DNA of 64,000 nt from Bosea sp. BIWAKO-01 (GTDB lineage: Bacteria; Pseudomonadota; Alphaproteobacteria; Rhizobiales; Beijerinckiaceae). The position numbers were made by a program, and so were the translations under genes. The stretch lies in contig NZ_BCQA01000001.1 of the NCBI RefSeq assembly GCF_001748145.1, positions 4,242,501-4,306,500 of the forward strand. The letters run 5' to 3'. Shown in pieces: positions 52,339 through 64,000 of this stretch. The notes below the pieces were generated by a model, which worked only from the letters and a program-made list of their open reading frames with translations, searched no databases and was not told the DNA's origin. Each line of letters begins with the position of its first letter. Position 1 is the stretch's first letter.

Positions 52339-52414
52339 AGGGGTGTAGCTCAGTTGGTAGAGTACCGGTCTCCAAAACCGGGTGTCGCAGGTTCGAGCCC
52401 TGCCGCCCCTGCCA
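52339..52414 (+). tRNA. tRNA-Trp (anticodon CCA)
   Basis: This 76-base cloverleaf pairs the acceptor AGGGGTG with CGCCCCT. It has a D arm with AGCTCAGTTGGTAGAGT, the anticodon stem CCGGT/ACCGG with CCA at 52372-52374, and a T arm with GGTTCGAGCCC. CCA is encoded at the 3' end. The location between tuf and secE is conserved in related bacteria. Confidence 0.96.
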
Positions 52415-52433
52415 GTCTCGCGATCGTACTGCG

Positions 52434-53174
52434 ATGACGCAGAGCATCTACGACGACGAGACTTTTTTCCAAGGTTACAGCCAGCTCCCGGGCTCGATCC
52501 ACGGTCTTGACGGTGCGCCCGAGTGGGATTCGCTGCACCGCCTCCTACCGGAACTGCGTGGCAAGCGCTTGCTCGATCTCGGTTGCGGCTTTGGCTGGTT
52601 CTGCCGCTGAGCAGCCGGGCAGGGCGCGGCGAGCGCCCGGGGCGTCGATCTTTCCGAGCGGATGCTGGCGCGGGCTCATGCGGAGACGCCCCACCCGGCG
52701 GTGTCCTATCTCAAGTCTGATCTGGACCGCCCGGAGGTGGAGGCCTTCGACCTGGCCTACAGCTCGCCTGCCTTCCACTACCTGACGGGGCTCGAAGATT
52801 TGTTCGCCCGAGTCCATGCAGCACTCGCCCCTGCTGGCATGCTGGTCTGCTCCGTCGAGCACCCGATGATGACGGCGCCCCGGCACCAGGATTGGTCGAG
52901 CGACGCATCGGAGCTGCCGACATGGCCGGACGGGGCCTATCTCGATGAAGGGCCGCGCCGGAAGAACTGACTGGCCGAGGGCGTCTTCAAGCAGCGTGGA
53001 ACGATGGGAACCGATCTCCAGTTGTTGCTGGGGGTCGGATTCCTCCTGCCCCATCGCGAGGAATGGGGGCCCAGTCCGGATCAGGTTGGCGAACATCCGG
53101 AGTGGGCGAAGGAGCGCGAGCGTCCGCCCTTCCTGCTGATCGCCTGCCGCACGTCCGTGGCGCCCCGAGGTTAA
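52434..53174 (+). pseudogene. SAM-dependent methyltransferase gene with two in-frame TGA codons
   Basis: One frame of 247 codons runs from ATG 52434 to TAA 53172. It has a class I methyltransferase core: LLDLGCGFGWFCR (SAM motif I), ASARGVDLSERMLARAHAET and FDLAYSSPAFHYLTGLEDLF. It continues through VEHPMMTAPRHQDW to a normal-looking end, EWAKERERPPFLLIACR. Two TGA codons interrupt it (52608-52610 and 52968-52970), both where relatives have Trp (CR-W and N-W-LAEGV). Reading frame and length are otherwise intact, so the gene is a young pseudogene unless UGA is read through. Confidence 0.75.
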
Positions 53175-53321
53175 CGAGAGCGCCTCGGATCAAAAGCGCT
53201 TGGCTAACGTGCCGGAGCGTTGTAAGAGGCCTCATGACGGCGCGCGGCTCCCTGAGCCCCGCGCCGCGAATCTTTCAGGACGTCCGAATCGGGCGCGGCC
53301 CGAAACCGAGGTGACCACTCA

Positions 53322-53516
53322 ATGGCGAAGTCCAACCCCTTCCAGTTCCTGCAGGAGGTGCGCTCGGAGGCCGCGAAGGTTACCTGGCCGTCGCGGCGCG
53401 AGACCCTGATCACCACCGGCCTCGTCTTGGCCATGGTCGTGGCTGCGAGCCTGTTCTTCCTCTTTACCGATACGATCATTCGCTGGTCGCTCGGTTTCAT
53501 CCTCGGCGCACGCTGA
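53322..53516 (+). CDS. secE: SecE, preprotein translocase subunit (64 aa)
   Basis: The single membrane helix (TTGLVLAMVVAASLFFLFTD) follows the amphipathic amino-terminal helix with the family motif EVRSEAAKVTWPSRRET. SecE clamps SecY in the inner membrane. It is followed by nusG after 15 bp, the universal order. Confidence 0.95.
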   Translation: MAKSNPFQFLQEVRSEAAKVTWPSRRETLITTGLVLAMVVAASLFFLFTDTIIRWSLGFILGAR

Positions 53517-53531
53517 GCGGAGAGTTTTGAC

Positions 53532-54065
53532 GTGAGCACCCGCTGGTACATCGTCCACGCCTATTCCAACTTCGAGAACAAGGTCGCGCAGTCGATCCGC
53601 GATCAGGCGGCGCAGCGCAATCTCGCCGACAAGTTCGACGAGGTGCTGGTCCCGACCGAGAAGGTCGTCGAGGTTCGTCGTGGCCGCAAGGTGGACGCCG
53701 AGCGCAAATTCTTCCCGGGCTACGTCCTGGTGAAGTGCGAGATGACCGACGAGGTCTATCACCTGATCAAGAACACGCCGAAGGTCACCGGCTTCCTCGG
53801 GGCCGACAAGGCCAAGCCCATGCCGATCCCCGAACATGAGGCGATGCGGATCAAGGGCCAGGTCGCGGAGGGCATCGAACGCCCGAAGCCGACGGTGGTC
53901 TTCGAGGTCGGCGAGCAGGTCAAGGTCGCCGATGGCCCCTTCGCCTCGTTCAACGGTGTCGTCGAGGACGTCGATCACGCACGCGCCCGCCTCAAGGTGG
54001 CGGTCTCGATCTTCGGCCGGGCCACGCCGGTCGAGCTCGAGTACGGGCAGGTCGAGAAGATCTGA
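53532..54065 (+). CDS. nusG: NusG, transcription elongation/antitermination factor (177 aa)
   Basis: The amino-terminal NGN domain (STRWYIVHAYSNFENKVAQS, RKFFPGYVLVKCEM-like stretch) contacts RNA polymerase. The carboxy KOW domain (GEQVKVADGPFASFNGVVED) binds Rho or ribosomal S10. The GTG start at 53532 has GGAGA before it. Length is standard. Confidence 0.96.
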   Translation: MSTRWYIVHAYSNFENKVAQSIRDQAAQRNLADKFDEVLVPTEKVVEVRRGRKVDAERKFFPGYVLVKCEMTDEVYHLIKNTPKVTGFLGADKAKPMPIPEHEAMRIKGQVAEGIERPKPTVVFEVGEQVKVADGPFASFNGVVEDVDHARARLKVAVSIFGRATPVELEYGQVEKI

Positions 54066-54173
54066 TCGCGCTTTTGCGCGAGCGCCGCATTTTTTCTGCG
54101 GCGGCTTGTTGGTTAAGGCACTTTTAAGCCATGCTGACGCAAGGTCCGCGCCGAAAATCCGGCGCGGGCTTGC

Positions 54174-55784
54174 ATGTTTCCGAAGAGCTTCAAGGCAACT
54201 GTCGGTCAGCGTCTTGCCGTCTGGGGCGCGCTGCTTGGTCTTGTTGCGCTTCTCCTTGCCGCCGCCGATGTCGTCAGCTCGATACGCCTGACACAATTCT
54301 CGCGGGATCTGGTAGCCTATGCGGGCGCAGGCGATGCGCTTGCCCAGGCCGATTCCGCCTATCAGCGCCTGAACGCCTCGCTCCTGTCCGATAGCGGGCC
54401 GCCCGCAGATAAGGCCGACATCGAGGTGGTGGCGCGGAGCGTCGCCGATATCGCCATGCGCCTTCACGGCTCCGTCCATGCGCGTGCGCAGGAGGCAGTC
54501 GATCTCCTCGGAGAGCTGTCGGGGCAGGTCGGATCGGACCATATCGGCGCGCGCGAATCGCTGAAGCGGCTCGCCGCGAAGCGCAACGAATTACGCGTCG
54601 CCTTGAACGAGGGCATGACCGAGGTCAGCGGCCGGCTGGCCCTGCATGTCGACAACGCCCGGCAGAACAAGCTGCTGCTGTCGCTGCTCGGCATGTTCCT
54701 GGTCGTTCTCGTCATCACGCTGGAATATCGCTGGCTGGTGCGGCCCATCACCGGGATGGCGCGCGCCCTTGGCTCGGTCGAACGGGATCGGGCCTGGATC
54801 GGCAAGCTGGCGATCCGGCGCGATGAGATCGGCATGCTGGCGCGGGCGCTATTGGCCCATCTGCGCGGCGAGCAGGCCCAGCAGGAGGCGGCCAAGCAGC
54901 GCCTCGAGGTGCTGTCACACGAGGTCGAGCGACGTGACTGTCTCCAATTGCAGGGGCAGGCTTTCCAGCAGCGCATCGCCTCGATTGCAACGGTGCTGGA
55001 GCAACATGCGGCGCGCATGTCGGGCGCGTCGGGCGAACTCGCACGCTTTTCGGGTTCGGTGGACGAGCGAGCGGCCGCCGCAGCCGGCTCGACGCAGCGG
55101 GCCTCGACCCATGTCGACGATGTCTCGCGCTCACTGATCGATATCTCACGCCTGTTGACGACGACGGCTGGCGAGGCACAGCGGACGACCGAGGTTGCGA
55201 CCGCCGCCAAGGTGCTGGTCGAGGAGGCCACGGCCGATACGGTGGTGCTGTGCGAGGCGGTCGGGGCAATTTCGGAGATCATCAAGATCATCGGTACGGT
55301 CGCGAACCAGACCAACCTGCTCGCGCTCAACGCCACGATCGAGGCGGCCCGGGCCGGAGAGAGCGGCCGCGGCTTCGCCGTGGTTGCAGCCGAGGTCAAG
55401 CAACTCGCAAACCGCTCCGCAGAAGCGACCGATCAGGTCCGGAGCGGGCTCGATTCCATCAATGTCGCGGCTCAGCGCATCACCATGCGGGTCGGTGCCC
55501 TGGTCACCTCCGTCAACCAGGTGGAGCGCGCTGCCGATTCGATCGCCGATCTGGCGCGCAAGCAGGATGCGAGCTCGCGCTCTATCAGCGAGAGCACGAG
55601 CAAGACCGCCGGCGATGTCCGCCTCGTGGCTGATCAGGTCGAACAGGTTGCTGGCATGGTCGAGGATTGGCGCCGGACCGCCGAGACGGTCACGCACGCA
55701 TCCGCCGATCTCGGTCGTCAAGCTGCCGAACTCCGTCAGGCCGTCGACGGATTCATGTCCGAGACACAACGGATGCGCGCATGA
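54174..55784 (+). CDS. Methyl-accepting chemotaxis protein (536 aa)
   Basis: There are two membrane helices (about 17-37 and 163-183) with a small periplasmic helical domain between them. A HAMP-like region ([18 protein letters not shown]) follows, then a long signalling coiled coil with the conserved tip ([40 protein letters not shown]). It should signal to CheA/CheW. The short sensor domain resembles a four-helix bundle. It lies between nusG and rplK, where most relatives have nothing, and its stop overlaps the next gene (ATGA). Confidence 0.9.
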   Translation: MFPKSFKATVGQRLAVWGALLGLVALLLAAADVVSSIRLTQFSRDLVAYAGAGDALAQADSAYQRLNASLLSDSGPPADKADIEVVARSVADIAMRLHGSVHARAQEAVDLLGELSGQVGSDHIGARESLKRLAAKRNELRVALNEGMTEVSGRLALHVDNARQNKLLLSLLGMFLVVLVITLEYRWLVRPITGMARALGSVERDRAWIGKLAIRRDEIGMLARALLAHLRGEQAQQEAAKQRLEVLSHEVERRDCLQLQGQAFQQRIASIATVLEQHAARMSGASGELARFSGSVDERAAAAAGSTQRASTHVDDVSRSLIDISRLLTTTAGEAQRTTEVATAAKVLVEEATADTVVLCEAVGAISEIIKIIGTVANQTNLLALNATIEAARAGESGRGFAVVAAEVKQLANRSAEATDQVRSGLDSINVAAQRITMRVGALVTSVNQVERAADSIADLARKQDASSRSISESTSKTAGDVRLVADQVEQVAGMVEDWRRTAETVTHASADLGRQAAELRQAVDGFMSETQRMRA

Positions 55785-56395
55785 CGATGTCGATATCGCC
55801 GTCTGGGGAGGGTCTTGTGGTGGGCGCCGCACAGCGCGCGGGGCAACGCAGCTTCCCGTTCCTGGCAAAGCTGCTGCACTGGATGACCGCGGTGCTGGTC
55901 CTCGTGCTCTTCTGCTCCGGTGTTCTGATGAAGCAGATCGGCGATGGGCCGATGGCGGACGCGCTGTACACCTTGCACAAGACGACCGGTGCGGGGCTGT
56001 TCGGGCTCGTGCTCTTCCGCATGGCTTACAGGGTGCTGGCGCGCCTGACGGGACACTGGCGGGAAGGGGGCGGAGACAGGGCGGTCCACGGCGTGCTCTA
56101 TGCCGCGCTGATCGTCGTGCCGATGCTCGGCTGGGCCGGCGTGTCCGATTTTGGTGCGCGGGAACTCGCCTTTGGCCTGACGCTGCCGGCGATCTGGCCG
56201 GAAGGGGCCGGCTATTCCGAGCCATTGCTCAAAGGCCATGCCTGGCTTGCCTTCGCCCTGATGGGGCTCGTCGTCTTGCACATCGGCATCGCACTCGGCG
56301 ACTATGTCCAGCGGGGTGCGGGGCGCCCTTCAAGGGCGACCGCAAAGATGCCGCAGCGCGAAAGCTCTTCCCCTTCGTTTCCGGATATGCCATAG
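55781..56395 (+). CDS. Cytochrome b561 family protein (204 aa)
   Basis: Four membrane helices are visible ([80 protein letters not shown]). Histidines sit at the expected heme-ligand positions ([24 protein letters not shown] and VVLHIGIA). Such two-heme proteins pass electrons across the inner membrane, often to superoxide or nickel-related partners. Translation is coupled to the chemoreceptor gene, which suggests that the pair senses redox or energy state together; this is inference. Confidence 0.88.
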   Translation: MTMSISPSGEGLVVGAAQRAGQRSFPFLAKLLHWMTAVLVLVLFCSGVLMKQIGDGPMADALYTLHKTTGAGLFGLVLFRMAYRVLARLTGHWREGGGDRAVHGVLYAALIVVPMLGWAGVSDFGARELAFGLTLPAIWPEGAGYSEPLLKGHAWLAFALMGLVVLHIGIALGDYVQRGAGRPSRATAKMPQRESSSPSFPDMP

Positions 56396-56550
56396 GCCGC
56401 GCCTCACATGCGTGGAAGGCGTGCCGGTTTGCCAACCGGAATTCCTCGCCGCACCACGCTCTGCAACCACCCCGGCCCGGGACGCGTTTTGTCCGGGAGG
56501 GGTCGTCGTCGTTCCGGTAGGCACCGGTTCGGACGGCAGGAGCAGCCATC

Positions 56551-56982
56551 ATGGCAAAGAAGATCACGGGCTACGTGAAGCTTCAGGTTCCGGCGGGCGC
56601 GGCCAATCCGTCGCCGCCGATCGGTCCGGCGCTGGGTCAGCGCGGCCTCAACATCATGGAATTCTGCAAGGCCTTCAATGCGAAGACCGCGCAGATGGAA
56701 AAGGGCATGCCGATCCCGGTGATCATCACCGCGTATCAGGATCGCTCCTTCACCTTCGAGATGAAGCAGCCGCCGGTTTCGTACTTCCTCAAGAAGGCGG
56801 CCGGCCTGACCTCGGGTTCGAAGACCCCGGGTCGTGGCGGCAATGTCGGCAAGGTCACCTCGGCGCAGCTCAAGGAGATCGCCGAGAAGAAGATGGCCGA
56901 TCTGAACTGCGATAACGTCGAATCGGCCGTGGCCATGATCCGGGGTTCTGCCCGGTCCATGGGCCTGGAAGTCGTGGGCTGA
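56551..56982 (+). CDS. rplK: Ribosomal protein L11 (143 aa)
   Basis: The protein starts [20 protein letters not shown] and contains [20 protein letters not shown], the hallmark L11 sequence. It forms the GTPase-associated centre with L10/L7/L12 and is followed by rplA after 13 bp. Confidence 0.98.
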   Translation: MAKKITGYVKLQVPAGAANPSPPIGPALGQRGLNIMEFCKAFNAKTAQMEKGMPIPVIITAYQDRSFTFEMKQPPVSYFLKKAAGLTSGSKTPGRGGNVGKVTSAQLKEIAEKKMADLNCDNVESAVAMIRGSARSMGLEVVG

Positions 56983-56995
56983 GGGGAACGGATCA

Positions 56996-57694
<699 letters not shown>

Positions 57695-58195
57695 TAGTCT
57701 CCCCTGCGGCCGGCTTCGCGCCGGCCGCGAGCTCGTCTTGATCTCGCGGGATCAAGACACCACTTGGCAGAAGCGAGGGAAGTCGCTATGACATCCCGAT
57801 GTTTCCATAAGTGATCAGGGCTTCCGCGTGCTTTGCACGAGGAGGTCCGTTTCGCGTTTTTCGACGGTTTACCGTCGAAGAATGGGTTTTTCGGGCGCGC
57901 GGAGCGATCTTCGTGCCGGAATCACCCAGTCCTGTCTGAGACTGCAGGTGCGCTTCGGGTTCGCCCGAGGGCATAATTTCGCCAAGAGGCCTGCATAGAC
58001 GGTGCAAGAGCTTACCCGAGGTCGAGAGACCTCGAGACGGTTCGAACCATCTCGCCCGACCGTGGCTGATGCCGGGGAAGGGGACAGGGCACTGAGCGTC
58101 GCGCATGTGACCGGCCGGTGTCAATCGGCCAAGCCTGCGCGACAAGTGCAACTGGCGGCAAGGTATTCGTCTTGCCGCCTACCGGAGAGAGCCCA
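57695..58195. promoter_or_regulatory. rplA-rplJ leader region with several hairpins
   Basis: This 500-bp gap holds structured RNA candidates: 57706-57728 (GCGGCCGGC/GCCGGCCGC), 57735-57758 (GTCTTGATC/GATCAAGAC), 57858-57877 (TTCGACGGT/ACCGTCGAA) and 58154-58179 (GGCGGCAAG/CTTGCCGCC) just before the rplJ ribosome-binding site. In other bacteria L10 binds such a leader to repress rplJL; a similar role is inferred here. No gene is present. Confidence 0.55.
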
Positions 58196-58711
58196 GTGGA
58201 AAGAGCGGCAAAGAATGATGCCGTCGCGACACTGAACGGCGTGTTCGCAAACACGTCGGTCGTTGTCGTGGCCCACTATGCGGGTTTGACGGTGGCACAG
58301 TTCCAGAAGCTTCGTCGTGAGATGAAGGCCAATGGCGCCACTGTGAAGGTCGCAAAGAACCGGCTGGCCAAGATCGCTCTTGAAGGCACCGACGTCGCGT
58401 CCATCAGCCCCTTGCTGAAGGGCCCCACCCTGATCGCTTATTCCAGCGATCCGGTCGCGGCGCCGAAGGTCGCCGTCGCTTTCGCCAAGGACAATGACAA
58501 GCTTGTCATCCTCGGCGGCGCGATGGGCAAGACCTCCCTGAACCCGGATGGTGTCAAGGCTCTGGCCACGATGCCCTCGCTCGACGAACTGCGCGCCAAG
58601 TTGCTCGGCCTTCTCCAGGCCCCGGCAACCAAGATCGCCCAGCTCTCGACCGCGCCTGCTGCAAAGCTCGCTCGCGTGTTTCAGGCATATGCCGACAAGG
58701 ATGCGGCCTGA
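58196..58711 (+). CDS. rplJ: Ribosomal protein L10 (171 aa)
   Basis: The GTG at 58196 with GGAGAG before it gives the canonical start [20 protein letters not shown]; the open frame continues upstream but without family character. The motifs [20 protein letters not shown] and [17 protein letters not shown] identify L10. Its carboxy helix binds the L7/L12 dimers made by the next gene. Confidence 0.97.
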   Translation: MERAAKNDAVATLNGVFANTSVVVVAHYAGLTVAQFQKLRREMKANGATVKVAKNRLAKIALEGTDVASISPLLKGPTLIAYSSDPVAAPKVAVAFAKDNDKLVILGGAMGKTSLNPDGVKALATMPSLDELRAKLLGLLQAPATKIAQLSTAPAAKLARVFQAYADKDAA

Positions 58712-58764
58712 GGCCGTCTGCCAACCTGATCAACGTTCGAACCTCTTTATCGTAGGAACATACC

Positions 58765-59139
58765 ATGGCTGATCTTGCTAAGCTCGTTGACGAGCTGTCC
58801 TCCCTGACGGTCCTCGAGGCCGCTGACCTGGCCAAGCTTCTCGAAGAGAAGTGGGGCGTTTCCGCCGCTGCCGCCGTCGCTGTTGCGGCTGGACCGGCTG
58901 GCGCTCCGGCTGCCGTTGTTGAAGAGCAGACCGAGTTCACTGTCGTTCTCGCCGCCGCCGGCGACAAGAAGATCGAAGTGATCAAGGAAGTCCGCGCCAT
59001 CACCGGTCTCGGTCTGAAGGAAGCCAAGGATCTGGTGGAAGCCGCTCCGAAGCCGCTCAAGGAAGGCGTGACCAAGGACGAGGCCGAGAAGCTCAAGAAG
59101 CAGCTCGAGGCCGTCGGCGCCAAGGTCGAGCTCAAGTGA
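58765..59139 (+). CDS. rplL: Ribosomal protein L7/L12 (124 aa)
   Basis: The amino-terminal dimer domain ([20 protein letters not shown]), an alanine-rich hinge (about 35-52) and the carboxy domain ([40 protein letters not shown]) are complete. It forms the ribosomal stalk that recruits translation factors. The distance to rplJ is 53 bp. Confidence 0.98.
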   Translation: MADLAKLVDELSSLTVLEAADLAKLLEEKWGVSAAAAVAVAAGPAGAPAAVVEEQTEFTVVLAAAGDKKIEVIKEVRAITGLGLKEAKDLVEAAPKPLKEGVTKDEAEKLKKQLEAVGAKVELK

Positions 59140-59180
59140 GCAGGGCCGGCTGATGCCGGTCCGACCCTAGTCGTACACGA

Positions 59181-59213
59181 CAGTCCCGGGGCGGTCTTCC
59201 GCCTCCGGGGCTG
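59181..59213 (+). terminator. Imperfect hairpin after rplL
   Basis: CAGTCCCGGGGCGG and CCGCCTCCGGGGCTG pair with a TCTT loop and small bulges. It may attenuate transcription between rplL and rpoB, as known in other bacteria. Confidence 0.5.
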
Positions 59214-59413
59214 TTGCGTCGTTTCCGGCAAGCGGAATGCGACGCAAGGAATGCAAGAGGCTTTCCGGGGCACGAGCCCCATCGGGAAGGCCAGTTCAGT
59301 TGATGTCGGCGCGCCGAAGCGCCGAACGGCTCCCCCGGCGGCCTGTGGCTGCCAAGACTGGTCCGCGAGCGGGCCGCCGGGTGAGCCGTCCGAGAGAGAT
59401 CGCGAGGAACAAC

Positions 59414-63535
<4,122 letters not shown>

Positions 63536-63613
63536 GGGGGCGGGCCCAAAAGGGCCGCCTCGAGACGAACACAGCATGCCGGCGACACTCACGCCGCCGG
63601 CTTATTCGCATGA

Positions 63614-64000
<387 letters not shown>

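Noticed and set aside
52434..53174. Genetic-code change (UGA read as Trp) as explanation of the two TGA codons
   Set aside because: Many nearby genes end in TGA, and the adjacent tRNA-Trp has anticodon CCA, so a code change is very unlikely. A pseudogene is simpler.

Overview
The window is high-GC DNA from an alphaproteobacterium, most likely of the order Hyphomicrobiales (a Bosea- or Methylobacterium-like organism; the genus is an inference). The clues are the block tuf, tRNA-Trp, secE, nusG, rplK, rplA, rplJ, rplL, rpoB, rpoC at the right end, the SOS mutasome operon imuA-imuB-dnaE2 with an alphaproteobacterial LexA box (GAAC-N7-GAAC), several GGAAC-N16/17-CGTT promoters of the EcfG general-stress type, and small stress proteins typical of this order.

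Layout. 1-2 kb: start of an IS30-family element, small conserved hypotheticals and a 5'-truncated DUF1214 pseudogene. 2.08-3.63 kb: an intact IS1182-family insertion sequence with inverted ends and a 4-bp direct flank repeat. 3.7-29.3 kb: an accessory stress and envelope region. It holds a two-helix ion channel, YflT-like and CsbD-like stress proteins, tiny membrane peptides, two Fe-permease-like proteins, a PRC-barrel protein, two single-domain response regulators, an HWE histidine kinase, a ferritin-like DUF892 protein, a zinc alcohol dehydrogenase, a PHB-depolymerase-like esterase, a DUF72 protein, a metallo-beta-lactamase-fold enzyme, a cyclase/FGE-sulfatase fusion, an L,D-transpeptidase and an extensin-like protein. 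Between these lie many gene remnants (ligD, mpg, a PAS kinase, a YflT paralogue and others). 29.6-35.1 kb: the LexA-controlled imuA-imuB-dnaE2 operon.

35.1-41.3 kb: a 6.2-kb element of three overlapping tyrosine-recombinase genes plus two small genes. It sits exactly at the dnaE2 stop codon between perfect 14-bp direct repeats and carries no obvious cargo. 41.3-42.4 kb: a scar zone with a 3' tRNA-Gly fragment and a decayed IS3-family transposase. 42.6-47.9 kb: a type I secretion operon (probable secreted substrate, PrtD-like ABC exporter, HlyD-like adaptor). 48-50.7 kb: two lipoproteins around pncB.

51-64 kb: the conserved translation/transcription core. It has two oddities: a SAM methyltransferase gene with two in-frame TGA codons where tryptophan is expected, next to tRNA-Trp, and a chemoreceptor/cytochrome b561 pair between nusG and rplK. 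The best candidate for a little-described system is the recombinase-trio element at dnaE2. The scattered EcfG-type promoters suggest that several stress genes of the 4-27 kb region are switched on together.
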